Shown here: positions 1 to 7,332 of the stretch, in pieces
How positions within the stretch are numbered: position 1 is the stretch's first letter
How the letters are laid out: every line of letters starts with the position of its first letter
Source: an uncultured bacterium
GTDB lineage: Bacteria > Planctomycetota > UBA8108
Direction of reading: 5' to 3'
NCBI GenBank assembly: GCA_913050545.1
Contig: CAJWZY010000059.1
Span: forward strand, 1-9,639
Length of the DNA: 9,639 nt
Program-made: the position numbers and the translations under genes
The notes under the pieces: model-generated
What the model was told of the DNA's origin: nothing
Databases searched by the model: none
The model's input: the letters and a program-made list of their open reading frames with translations, nothing else

Positions 1-144
1 CTCGTGCGAGCCAAAGCCGTGGCTGTCGCGGCCGGCGACAAAGACCACCGTCTTATCCGCCGCTGCCAGGGAAGACTGAATTGCCAGGATTGAAAAAGAA
101 GTAACGACCAGGACGGCAAGAAGAGCCTTGCGCAGGTTAAGCAT
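1..144 (-). CDS. ThuA-like domain secreted protein, N-terminal fragment
   Basis: Seen: a minus-strand frame of 48 codons starts with ATG at 144 and runs unbroken off the left edge. It begins MLNLRKALLAVLVV, a positively charged start plus hydrophobic core typical of a Sec signal peptide, with likely cleavage near SLAAA-DK at residues 29-30. The mature part opens KTVVFVAGRDSHGFGSHE. Family knowledge: a beta-strand followed by (I/V)AG-x-x-SHG-x-G-x-HE is how ThuA-like (trehalose-utilisation-type, glutamine-amidotransferase-like) domains of planctomycetes begin, and these are often joined to c-type cytochrome or dehydrogenase modules. A GGAG lies about 10 bases upstream of the ATG; an adjacent in-frame GTG at 147 is an alternative start. 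It is divergent from the pectate lyase gene. Inference: an exported ThuA-like protein of unknown substrate. The rest of the protein lies outside the window, so its full architecture is unknown. Confidence 0.72.
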   Translation of the reverse strand, partial: MLNLRKALLAVLVVTSFSILAIQSSLAAADKTVVFVAGRDSHGFGSHE

Positions 145-401
145 CACGATGTTTATCTCCAGGAAAGTCGGCCTGCCCATGCGGACAGCCGGGGCCGTAG
201 AAAAATTCCATGCGAATAAGGTCAGACACACTATTCAAACACTCCTCCGCCAGGCGGGAGAGTGAGCGAGTATCTTAACCCAGATCAGGGAGCCTCGACA
301 AACCCCAAGCGAACCAATCCAGCGCAGGTTGACCCACCCCTATGCTCGGGTTAAAAAGAGACGATCAGCAATCGACTTCCGACAAGCACCTGGGAACCCT
401 C
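145..401. other. Divergent intergenic region, ThuA-like / pectate lyase
   Basis: These 257 bases separate two genes pointing away from each other. They contain a good rightward promoter (separate entry) and a GC-rich imperfect hairpin at 242-260: CTC 242-244 pairs with GAG 258-260 and CCGCC 247-251 with GGCGG 253-257, with CT (245-246) bulged. No convincing leftward promoter was found: minus-strand hexamers near 190-215 match sigma-70 consensus poorly. No small ORF with a plausible ribosome site was seen. Confidence 0.5.
329..357 (+). promoter_or_regulatory. Candidate sigma-70 promoter of the pectate lyase operon
   Basis: TTGACC (329-334, 5 of 6 matches to the -35 consensus) is separated by exactly 17 bases from TAAAAA (352-357, 4 of 6 matches to the -10 consensus). 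Predicted transcription would begin near 364, giving a leader of about 38 bases before the ATG at 402. An upstream in-frame ATG at 342 lies between the two hexamers, so it could not be on this transcript. This supports the downstream start. Prediction by eye only; start sites in this phylum are poorly described. Confidence 0.5.
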
Positions 402-2627
402 ATGGCAACTCAACACCTCTTCAGGACCAGCTGGACGAGCCGCCTCCCTGGCCTGGTTCTTCTCCTGTGGATCTGCTGCCCCGCCGCAGCCGCCGACCTC
501 CCTGCTTTCCCCGGCGCCGAAGGCTTTGGAGCCGGCGCAAAAGGCGGCCGGGGAGGGAAGGTCTTTGTCGTAAGGAACCTCGAAGACTATGAGGGCGGGG
601 AGAAGAAGAAAATCCCGGGAAGCCTGAGAGAAGCCTGCGAGGCAAAGGGCCCCAGGACGATCGTCTTTGATGTTTCAGGTACCATCGAACTCAAAAAAAC
701 GCTGAGCATCTCTGAGCCCTTTATCACGATCGCCGGCCAGACCGCCCCCGGAGGAGGGATCTGCCTCAGAGACTACGGCCTCGCCGTGAAAACCCACGAT
801 GTCGTCATCCGCTACCTGCGCGTGCGCCCGGGTGACACGATGAAGAAAGAGCTCGACTCCATCTCCATCAGCACCGGCAGCCGCGATGTCATCATCGACC
901 ATTGCTCCGCCAGCTGGTCGATTGACGAGACCCTCTCGGTCTCAGGCGCCGGGATTTCGAACGTGACCGTGCAATGGTGCATCATCAGCGAGAGCCTGAA
1001 CGACAGCTTCCATAAGAAGGGCCCCCACGGCTACGGCTCGCTGGTTCGCACCAACGGCAGCATCAGCTTCCACCACAACCTCTACGCCCACCATCGAAGC
1101 CGCTCCCCGCGGCCGGGAACCTATGGCGAAGGATCGATCCTCTTCGACTTCCGCAACAACGTGATCTACCAGGGTGGAAAAGGCTATACCGCCGAAGACC
1201 CCGCGCGGGTGAACTACGTCGGCAACTACATCAAGGCAACCGGTATCTTCTCGGCAACTGCAACCACCGAGATGCATGCCGCCGGTAACATCATCGAGGG
1301 GCAAGAAAACGCCTCGAAAGACCCCTGGAGCGCCGTCAGGGGCCTGGCGAAACAAAACCGCAGGAAAGTTCCCTTCCCGGTCGCTCCTGTTGAGACCGAG
1401 AGCGCCGCGGCGGCCTACCGGAAGGTCCTCTATGAAGCCGGCGCCAGCAAGCCGTTTCGCGACTCGGTAGACTCCAGGATCATCGAACAGGTCCGCTCGG
1501 GAAAGGGCCGCCTGATCAACTCGCAAAAGGAGGTCGGCGGCTGGCCGGAGCTGGAGGTCAAATACAGGAACGAGAAGGAAGAGAAACGGGCGATGTGGTT
1601 GCGTGCAGATCCCGACCGGGATGGCATGCGCACAAACTGGGAGAAGGCCTACGGGTTCAAGCCGAGATCCGACAGCGACACGACAGATGATCCCGATGGC
1701 GATGGTTATACCAATATCGAAGAATGCCTCAACGGCACCGACCCCCGGGTGAAGGAAGGCAGCGCCGAGCGGAAGCTCCAGCTCGAGGTGCGGGCCATTC
1801 CCGATGAGCTGCGCCGAAAGCTCAAGCTGAAGCCCTTCTACAGCAAGGTCTTGAGCCTGGGGGGCTTTCCTGTCCTCTCATCGCAGAAGGTATCAGACTA
1901 CGCCCTCCTGGAGGCCGGCTACCTGATCCACCAGATGCTTGAAGGCCGCGACCGGATTCTCAGCGCGCTGGCGCGCAACCGGATCCGTTTTACCATCATG
2001 GCCTGCGAGGAATTCACCACCGAGGTTCCGGAACACAGCGACCTGGAGCCACCGAAATTCTGGGATAAGCGGGCACGGGGGCTGGGAGCCACCCATGGCA
2101 GGCCAGCGGTCAGCTGCGGCGAGGAGAACCTGCTGGGGATACCCGGCGACCCCTACAAGACCGAGAATATTCTCATCCATGAATTCGCACACGCGATCCA
2201 CGATACCGGGATGGACCTTGTCGACCCGTCATTCGACAGCAGGCTCAAGGCGGCATACCAGGCGGCTATGAAGAAGGGGCTCTGGAAAACGAAGTATGCC
2301 GCCAACAACCACCATGAGTACTGGGCCGAGGGGGTGCAGTCCTGGTTTGACACCAACCGTAAACCGGACCATGACCACAACCACGTCGACACCCGGGAGG
2401 AGCTGATCGAGTACGACCCGGGGCTGGCGATGATCGTCAGGGAGATCTTCGGCGACAGAGAATGGCGCTACACGGCCCCCGCCCGGCGGGAGGAGGCCGC
2501 CCACCTCGAGGGCTACCAACAGGATCCCGCAAGACGCTTCAAATGGCCGGAGAAGCTGGTCGAATGGTACCGGGAATACGAGAAACGCCAGCGACAGCAA
2601 CGAGGGAAGAAGACGAAGAAGAAGTAG
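402..2627 (+). CDS. Secreted pectate lyase (PL1-like) fused to a lethal-factor-like zinc metallopeptidase domain
   Basis: 741 residues from the ATG at 402. This start is preferred over the in-frame ATG at 342 because it puts a signal peptide at the N-terminus (core PGLVLLLWICC, cleavage near PAAAA-DLPAF, residue 31) and because the predicted promoter overlaps the earlier ATG. Residues 32 to about 330 resemble parallel beta-helix pectate lyases: the opening FPGAEGFGAGAKGGRGG, the TIAGQTAPGGGI turn, the VIIDH motif (D166, H167), and HHNLYAHHRSRSPR carrying the expected catalytic arginine region (R234, R237). These enzymes cleave polygalacturonate by calcium-dependent beta-elimination. Residues 403-435 hold two Asp-rich calcium loops (DPDRDG and DPDGDG), often seen as a C-terminal spacer in such lyases. 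Residues about 450-690 form a second domain with HEFAH (H593, E594, H597) and, 42-46 residues later, HHEYWAEG (E639, E643). This matches the zinc site of anthrax lethal-factor-like gluzincins. The C-terminus is Lys/Arg-rich. The pectate lyase call is firm; peptidase activity is inferred. Confidence 0.87.
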   Translation: MATQHLFRTSWTSRLPGLVLLLWICCPAAAADLPAFPGAEGFGAGAKGGRGGKVFVVRNLEDYEGGEKKKIPGSLREACEAKGPRTIVFDVSGTIELKKTLSISEPFITIAGQTAPGGGICLRDYGLAVKTHDVVIRYLRVRPGDTMKKELDSISISTGSRDVIIDHCSASWSIDETLSVSGAGISNVTVQWCIISESLNDSFHKKGPHGYGSLVRTNGSISFHHNLYAHHRSRSPRPGTYGEGSILFDFRNNVIYQGGKGYTAEDPARVNYVGNYIKATGIFSATATTEMHAAGNIIEGQENASKDPWSAVRGLAKQNRRKVPFPVAPVETESAAAAYRKVLYEAGASKPFRDSVDSRIIEQVRSGKGRLINSQKEVGGWPELEVKYRNEKEEKRAMWLRADPDRDGMRTNWEKAYGFKPRSDSDTTDDPDGDGYTNIEECLNGTDPRVKEGSAERKLQLEVRAIPDELRRKLKLKPFYSKVLSLGGFPVLSSQKVSDYALLEAGYLIHQMLEGRDRILSALARNRIRFTIMACEEFTTEVPEHSDLEPPKFWDKRARGLGATHGRPAVSCGEENLLGIPGDPYKTENILIHEFAHAIHDTGMDLVDPSFDSRLKAAYQAAMKKGLWKTKYAANNHHEYWAEGVQSWFDTNRKPDHDHNHVDTREELIEYDPGLAMIVREIFGDREWRYTAPARREEAAHLEGYQQDPARRFKWPEKLVEWYREYEKRQRQQRGKKTKKK

Positions 2628-2662
2628 CAGTACTCTTGCGCCGACTGCTATGATCCGTTTTC

Positions 2663-2676
2663 CGGCCAGTCGGCCG
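2663..2676. repeat. Small GC hairpin in the lyase-FKBP spacer
   Basis: CGGCC (2663-2667) and GGCCG (2672-2676) form a perfect 5-bp inverted repeat around AGTC. No T-run follows, so it does not look like an intrinsic terminator. It sits in the 81-base gap between the lyase stop and the FKBP start, where no good promoter was seen. It may affect mRNA processing or be chance in GC-rich DNA. Confidence 0.2.
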
Positions 2677-2708
2677 CTGCCATAAACTCGATCTAGAAAG
2701 GAACACTC

Positions 2709-3128
2709 ATGTCCCAGGAAGAACACGCTGAGGAAGCACCGGCCGAAGAAGAAGCCGGGAAAGCAGAGGCCCCTGGAGAATCCGAAAACACCGTCACCAC
2801 GGCCTCCGGCCTCCAGTATACAGACCTCGCCGAAGGCGAGGGGGATGCCGCCGAAGCAGGCCGGCCCGTAAGCGTCCACTATACCGGCTGGCTGACCGAT
2901 GGAACCAAGTTCGACAGCTCCGTCGATCGCGACCAGCCCTTCCAGTTCAATCTTGGAGCAGGACAGGTCATCGCCGGATGGGACGAGGGCGTCAGTGGCA
3001 TGAAGGCCGGCGGGAAGCGTAAGCTGACGATCCCCCCGGAGCTGGGTTACGGGGCCGCCGGGGCAGGTGGTGTGATCCCACCAGGCGCAACACTTGTCTT
3101 TGACGTTGAACTATTGGAGATCCACTAA
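2709..3128 (+). CDS. FKBP-type peptidyl-prolyl cis-trans isomerase
   Basis: 139 residues. Residues 1-30 are an acidic, Glu/Ala-rich, probably disordered tail with no signal peptide or membrane segment. Residues about 32-139 are a single complete FKBP domain. The proline-binding pocket can be matched by eye to FKBP12: Y58 in VHYTGW, F68-D69 in KFDSS, F78 in FQFNLG, V87-I88 and W91 in QVIAGWDEG, Y114 in LGYGAAG, and F131 in LVFDVELL. The catalytic core therefore looks intact. It catalyses cis-trans isomerisation of Xaa-Pro bonds and helps proteins fold, here most likely in the cytoplasm. AAAGGAA about 8 bases before the ATG is a good ribosome site. It lies 81 bases after the lyase and one base before the DUF1080 gene, suggesting co-transcription with secreted proteins. 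The acidic extension is unusual for a minimal FKBP and may improve solubility or mediate interactions (inference). Confidence 0.93.
   Translation: MSQEEHAEEAPAEEEAGKAEAPGESENTVTTASGLQYTDLAEGEGDAAEAGRPVSVHYTGWLTDGTKFDSSVDRDQPFQFNLGAGQVIAGWDEGVSGMKAGGKRKLTIPPELGYGAAGAGGVIPPGATLVFDVELLEIH
3116..3119 (+). promoter_or_regulatory. Ribosome binding site of the lipoprotein gene inside the FKBP 3' end
   Basis: GGAG at 3116-3119 lies 10 bases before the ATG at 3130 and within the last codons of the FKBP gene. It selects this ATG over the in-frame ATG at 3094, which would overlap FKBP by 35 bases and place an unlikely peptide before the signal sequence. The one-base gap suggests translational coupling. 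Confidence 0.6.
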
Positions 3129-3129
3129 G

Positions 3130-3795
3130 ATGTCCCGGAAATTGATTCGCCTGCTGTCCTTTGTACTGATCGCATCCTGCCTGGCGGGCTGCCAGCTCTC
3201 GACCTCCGGGGAAAACGGCCACAACGGTAACTGGGCGCCACTGTTTAACGGCCAGGACCTCGATGGCTGGAAGCAATCCGATTTCCTCAATCCCGGGGTG
3301 GCCTATTCCGGGAACCGGAAACTGATCATCCCCGCCGGCGAGGTGCTCAGTGGAATCACCTGGACGAAGGACTTCCCGAAGATGGACTACGAGATCCGCC
3401 TCGAGGCGATGAGGGCCGGCGGCTCGGACTTCTTCTGTGGACTCACCTTCCCTGTAAACGACAGCTTCGCCTCGCTCATCCTCGGAGGCTGGGGCGGAAC
3501 CGTGTGCGGAATCTCCTGCCTGGATGGAGAGGACGCTGCCAACAACGAAACCACCACCTCGACCAACTTCAAGAATGGCGTCTGGTACCCGGTAAGACTG
3601 CGGGTCACGAAGGACAAGCTCGAAGCCTGGCTGCAGAATGAGCAGATTGTCGATGCCGACACCAAGGACCGCGAGATCGGCGTACGTATCGAGGTTGAAG
3701 AGTCGAGACCGCTGGGGCTGGCAACCTTCCAGACCACCGCGGCCCTGCGCAACATCAGCTGGCGCAAGCTCGCTGCAGGCGGCGGCAAAAACTGA
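3130..3795 (+). CDS. DUF1080 (3-keto-disaccharide hydrolase-like) lipoprotein
   Basis: 221 residues from the ATG at 3130. The N-terminus MSRKLIRLLSFVLIASCLAGC is a lipoprotein signal with lipobox L-A-G-C; C21 would be lipidated after signal peptidase II cleavage, anchoring the protein to the envelope. The mature domain begins WAPLFNGQDLDGWK (residues about 35-48), a hallmark of the DUF1080 family, and continues as a beta-sandwich with MDYEIRLEAMRAGGSDFFCG, SLILGGWGG, NGVWYPVRLRV and ALRNISWRKL. Family knowledge: the DUF1080 fold resembles concanavalin-type lectins and glucanases. Some members are described as hydrolases of 3-keto-glycosides; most planctomycete members are uncharacterised. A GTVCGISC pair of cysteines near residues 120-130 could form a disulfide. 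It is immediately downstream of FKBP, likely in one transcript with the pectate lyase, which suggests a carbohydrate-related envelope role. The exact reaction cannot be read from sequence. Confidence 0.85.
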   Translation: MSRKLIRLLSFVLIASCLAGCQLSTSGENGHNGNWAPLFNGQDLDGWKQSDFLNPGVAYSGNRKLIIPAGEVLSGITWTKDFPKMDYEIRLEAMRAGGSDFFCGLTFPVNDSFASLILGGWGGTVCGISCLDGEDAANNETTTSTNFKNGVWYPVRLRVTKDKLEAWLQNEQIVDADTKDREIGVRIEVEESRPLGLATFQTTAALRNISWRKLAAGGGKN

Positions 3796-3801
3796 ACAAG
3801 G

Positions 3802-3817
3802 GCTCCGGCAGCCGGGC
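3802..3817 (-). terminator. Weak hairpin between convergent genes
   Basis: The 24-base gap between the DUF1080 stop and the CotH stop holds a GC-rich stem: GC 3802-3803 and CCGG 3805-3808 pair with CCGG 3812-3815 and GC 3816-3817, with one bulged T. Read on the minus strand, a T5 run follows about 10 bases later (3787-3791), which is too far for a classical terminator. A weak or bidirectional termination site is possible. Confidence 0.27.
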
Positions 3818-3819
3818 GC

Positions 3820-6800
3820 TTACTGACAGTTCGAGGCAGCTGGACAGCTGAGCAGCTCTCCAAGTGGGTCCTGCCCGCATTCGGGGAAGGGCGCAAGCAG
3901 CTCCGCTCCGCCGACGAAGAGATAATTCAGGATCCGGATCGCATCGCTCATGTCAACCTCGCCGTTGCGGTCGGTATCCGCCGCAGCGGGACAGCCAGGC
4001 TCTGTGCCCCCGGAGAAGAGGTAGTTCAACAGGAGAACTGCATCGGTGAGATTCACATCGCCGCTGGAATCAGGATCACCACGGATATAACCCACGGGGC
4101 TACGGTAGGTAAAGGTCACGCTATCAACTGACTCGGCACGCCCCGGCTGGGTGTTGACCGCCCTGACCTCGACCGGCCCCTGGCCGGGAGGGGTGGTCAC
4201 CTGGAGCAGGACCGTGCTGTCATTTTTGGGCCCGAACCGTGTGACAGACGGCGCCTCCTGGTCACCGAAAAACACGGTGACGCCTTCGAGGAAGTTACCA
4301 CCACTGAGGAAGACCGTCTCTCCCCCCTCGGCTGAACCTGTGTCAGGCTGCAGCCCGGTCACCACGGGTGCGGGCAACAATATCGTGAAGAGTCCCTCTT
4401 CCTCGACCTCAACATCTGCATCATCATTGCGCGCCCGGACGCTTACCGGCCCGGTGAGGCTTCCATCAAAGGGGACCCTCACGTTCAGGCCACCGATAAG
4501 ACCCAGGTAGTCGAGAACCTCTGCTTCAACATCATTGAAGAAAATCCGGGTATCCCTGTTCAGGCGAACCCCCCGGATGCGGACCTCTACACCACCGGTA
4601 TTAACGATCTCATCGGGTGTCACCGATCTTAAGATTGGCGTCTGGTCAGGCGGGAAATCCAGCCGGCTCGAATTGTTTATATGATTGAGAAAAGGCCCGT
4701 TCCGGTTGGAGAGGAAGGTGTTCATCGTGGAGACGTTGCGGTCCCAGTTGCTGCGGCTTCTGTCGACGAGATCGAGCTCGTCCGCAATATCGGGAAGGAT
4801 CACCGCGCGCAGGTCATTCAGGCGGCCGCGGCTGTTGGCGGAGGAGAGGGGGCCGCTGAGAGCGTTCTCGACCTGGGTCACGAAATAGCGCCGGTAGCCG
4901 ACATTGTCGACCAGGGCATCAATGATGTCCGCCAGCTGGCCGTTTCGGCCAAATACAAAGCTGAAGGTGTCGCTGGTGTAGCCGCCCGGGCTCAGGCTGA
5001 TACCGAATTCCGCATCCCAGCAGAAGAAACGCCACTTGCCTCCTTCGATTCGCGGCCGCGAAGCGTACCAGTTGTTGTGGGGCCAGTCATGATTCTGCGC
5101 CCACATATTGACGATCATGTAGGAGGTGTAATTCTCGATATCGACCATCTCAGCGAACTGGTCGTAGACCGCGTTGCTCGAGAGGTTGTTGTCGTCCATG
5201 AAATCACCGAGACGATTCCACTCCCGGTTGTCACCGACAAGAACATCGTTGCCGGTCTTGATCACATCCCAGTCGTCTCCCTCATCGGGGAAATAAGCCT
5301 CCATGAACTCCTCGTCCATGCGCTCGACGATGTTGTAGACCCCCCGGTAGGCCATGTTGACGTAGAGATTGCACCAGGTACCGTGGGAGGCGGGAGCGCC
5401 CATGTCCCGGTGGAGATCACGGATGAGCTGGTCACGCAGGAGGCTGCCGTTACCGTTTCTGCCAATCGCATCGTTAAAGGACGAGCGCAGGACAAACTTG
5501 TCAAACTCCTCGAGGTCGGATTCAGGCATGAAGTCCGGGTAGCGCATCTTCGTATCTCCGTAGACACCCCTGAAGTAGGCCTTGTAGGCCTTCTTGGTGT
5601 TGAAGTCCCCGCCGCGTCCCGCGCCGCCGTGCAGGCGCATGCCGAAGCCGGTTTTGAGGTCCTGCTCACCGTTGGCATTGAAGATCTCCAGGAAGGATGC
5701 GACCTCTGAGCCGCGCCCACGCCCACCGCTGTTGTTATGGACATTGGAATAATCGTTCGGGTTCATCGAGAGCGACAGGACGGGCAGGACGAAGTCTCGC
5801 CTGGTGATGAAATAGCTCTCGGAGGTCGGGTTGAGAACCAGCCGGCCTGCAAGGTACCCGGCCGCCCGGATAACCGTATCCCTGGCAATACTGATCGGGC
5901 CGCTGTAGAGCGTGCTGGAGGTGGTGGGGGCTGTTCCGTTGGTCGTGTACCTGATCTGGAAATCGTCAAAGGGGATCTCTGCGGAGAGAGACACGTTGGT
6001 GGCGCCGTTCTGGAAGCCACCGGGCGGCGTGAACTCTACATCCGTGGAGATCATGTTCTCGGTGACATGGGTGTCGTTGGTTTCTCCGGGGGTCGGATAG
6101 AAAAGATAGCCGAACTCGCCCGTTCCATCTGGTACGCGTCCATAGGTGCGGTCCTGGCTCTGCTCGGGCAGGTTGATGCCGTCAATAATTTCTCCGGCGG
6201 GGCTCGTCAGGAGAACCATCTCTCCGTCCGAATCGAGCTCGAAGCTCGCGTGGAAGCTCGGGTCGATGGTTCCGATTTCCGGCAGGAAGCTCATGTCGTT
6301 GCTGCTGTGGGTCCTGTTGAGTACGGCGACGGCCAGCAGGTTGTTCTGGGGTTGCAGGTGCTCGACCCAGTCACGGGTCATCCAGCGCTGCATCCGGCGG
6401 GCTTCCCTGGACCTGTTTGAGTTGCTGTCGAAGGTCGGCTCCACATCCTCGGGGAAATTGACCGAAAGCAGCCGGTGGCCGTTGAGCCAGAGGACGAAGC
6501 CATCGTCGTAGTTGGCCTGGAAGACCATGTTTTCAAAGGCGGCGATGTCCGGCGCATCGAAGGTCGTCCGCAGGAAGAGAGCGCCGATACCTCGCTCCAA
6601 CTCCGTGCGATCGTCTCCGTCACCGAAGCCGAAGCCCGGGTAACCTGTGGGCCAGGTAAAATCATCGAAATCGCTATGGTTCCAGAAATTCGGAGGACGT
6701 CCGCTTTCAGGAGCTCCAGTGAGGTATTTCCAGGGTTGGTCAAGGGTGAGTACAGTGGGGCGAACCTGGATGGTCGAGTTGGTGCGCAGAACCTGCTCTT

Positions 6801-7104
6801 CTGATGGAAACCGGAGATCTTTTCCTGAGCACCAGACCAGCAGGCGCTCTCCCGGGGCCATCACGTGCTCGGGGAAGATCCATTTCAGGAGATTGGTGCT
6901 GTCATCGCTGAAGCCGTGGCCGCCGATTTGAAAGGGAGTGGCCGAGGTGTTTAAAAGCTCAACCCAGTCCGAGCTGTCCCCATCTACATCCTCGATCGTT
7001 TCGCTGTTAGAGGCCTGCACCTCGTTGATCACAATTTGTGCGGAAACCTGTTCCGCGGTGATGAAAAAGGCAAGAATCAGTGAGAAGAGCACATGTTGTT
7101 TCAT
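3820..7104 (-). CDS. Large secreted CotH-kinase protein with lamin-tail, chitobiase-C-like, TIG and dockerin-like modules
   Basis: 1094 residues. The chosen ATG at 7104 gives MKQHVLFSLILAFFITAEQVSAQ, a clear Sec signal, and has GGTGGAA just upstream. The in-frame ATG at 7149 lies near the predicted transcription start and adds a non-signal leader. Modules in order: lamin-tail domain (about 23-115, IVINEVQASNSE to WVELLN); a jelly-roll-like region with YDDGFVLWLNG (about 125-265); a second lamin-tail-like segment ending PTPGETN (about 280-345); a chitobiase/Fn3-like domain with IRYTTNGTAPT (about 355-433); a CotH kinase domain (about 435-790) with RLHGGAGRGGDFNTKKAYK, NGSLLRDQLIRDL, NHDWPHNNWY (D673) and RFFCWDAEFG (D697), whose two Asp fit the catalytic Asp of CotH; two IPT/TIG beta-sandwiches (about 822-1000); and a dockerin-like pair of calcium loops (about 1010-1064, DPDSSGDVNLTDAV and DTDRNGEVDMSDAI) with a Cys-containing tail. 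Family knowledge: CotH is an atypical secreted protein kinase of spore coats. Substrate here is unknown. Confidence 0.9.
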   Translation of the reverse strand: MKQHVLFSLILAFFITAEQVSAQIVINEVQASNSETIEDVDGDSSDWVELLNTSATPFQIGGHGFSDDSTNLLKWIFPEHVMAPGERLLVWCSGKDLRFPSEEQVLRTNSTIQVRPTVLTLDQPWKYLTGAPESGRPPNFWNHSDFDDFTWPTGYPGFGFGDGDDRTELERGIGALFLRTTFDAPDIAAFENMVFQANYDDGFVLWLNGHRLLSVNFPEDVEPTFDSNSNRSREARRMQRWMTRDWVEHLQPQNNLLAVAVLNRTHSSNDMSFLPEIGTIDPSFHASFELDSDGEMVLLTSPAGEIIDGINLPEQSQDRTYGRVPDGTGEFGYLFYPTPGETNDTHVTENMISTDVEFTPPGGFQNGATNVSLSAEIPFDDFQIRYTTNGTAPTTSSTLYSGPISIARDTVIRAAGYLAGRLVLNPTSESYFITRRDFVLPVLSLSMNPNDYSNVHNNSGGRGRGSEVASFLEIFNANGEQDLKTGFGMRLHGGAGRGGDFNTKKAYKAYFRGVYGDTKMRYPDFMPESDLEEFDKFVLRSSFNDAIGRNGNGSLLRDQLIRDLHRDMGAPASHGTWCNLYVNMAYRGVYNIVERMDEEFMEAYFPDEGDDWDVIKTGNDVLVGDNREWNRLGDFMDDNNLSSNAVYDQFAEMVDIENYTSYMIVNMWAQNHDWPHNNWYASRPRIEGGKWRFFCWDAEFGISLSPGGYTSDTFSFVFGRNGQLADIIDALVDNVGYRRYFVTQVENALSGPLSSANSRGRLNDLRAVILPDIADELDLVDRSRSNWDRNVSTMNTFLSNRNGPFLNHINNSSRLDFPPDQTPILRSVTPDEIVNTGGVEVRIRGVRLNRDTRIFFNDVEAEVLDYLGLIGGLNVRVPFDGSLTGPVSVRARNDDADVEVEEEGLFTILLPAPVVTGLQPDTGSAEGGETVFLSGGNFLEGVTVFFGDQEAPSVTRFGPKNDSTVLLQVTTPPGQGPVEVRAVNTQPGRAESVDSVTFTYRSPVGYIRGDPDSSGDVNLTDAVLLLNYLFSGGTEPGCPAAADTDRNGEVDMSDAIRILNYLFVGGAELLAPFPECGQDPLGELLSCPAASNCQ

Positions 7105-7163
7105 GTTGGTTCCACCGCTGCGGGTTAATGAACGAACGCTAACTACCAAGAATACCTTTGGGG

Positions 7164-7192
7164 ACTCTATCTGGCACTCCTTAATCTGTAAA
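7164..7192 (-). promoter_or_regulatory. Candidate sigma-70 promoter of the CotH gene
   Basis: On the minus strand TTTACA (7192-7187, 5 of 6 to the -35 consensus) is followed after 17 bases by TAGAGT (7169-7164, 4 of 6 to the -10 consensus). Transcription would begin near 7157, leaving a leader of about 53 bases before the ATG at 7104. The in-frame ATG at 7149 would lie only some 8 bases into this message, without a ribosome site. Predicted by eye. Confidence 0.42.
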
Positions 7193-7272
7193 CAAAACCC
7201 TACCGAAGGGTAAAGAAAGAACCTTCTGCCGGCGAGAAACGGTCGCGGTACAGGGATTTAGCCTGTTGGACT

Positions 7273-7301
7273 TTGGAACTGTCCTGTTGATGGGGTAGAT
7301 T
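7273..7301 (+). promoter_or_regulatory. Candidate sigma-70 promoter of the amidohydrolase pair
   Basis: TTGGAA (7273-7278) and TAGATT (7296-7301), each matching 4 of 6 consensus bases, are separated by 17 bases. Transcription would begin near 7308, placing the hairpin at 7333-7351 in an approximately 79-base leader before the ATG at 7387. This is a weak match and several other TTG-containing hexamers are nearby. Confidence 0.3.
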
Positions 7302-7332
7302 TGATTTCCGGGTGTGGCCGGGGAATTATTTT

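Noticed and set aside
942..1526. Minus-strand open frame of 194 codons within the pectate lyase gene
   Set aside because: It is antisense to the lyase catalytic domain, lacks a recognisable motif or ribosome site, and its composition fits a mirror frame.
2636..2654. Possible promoter before FKBP (TTGCGC and TATGAT)
   Set aside because: The two hexamers are only 7 bases apart, far from the 16-18 needed, and no other -35 lies at the right distance from TATGAT.
2229..2879. Minus-strand frame of 216 codons spanning the lyase end and FKBP start
   Set aside because: It overlaps two well-supported plus-strand genes. Its low-complexity Leu/Val/Phe-rich stretches mirror Lys/Glu-rich codons on the other strand.
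4681..5709. Long plus-strand open frame (342 codons) opposite the CotH gene
   Set aside because: Its translation is rich in Val, Glu and Ala with no domain, and it lies wholly antisense to clearly conserved CotH coding sequence. Such antisense frames are common in GC-rich genes.
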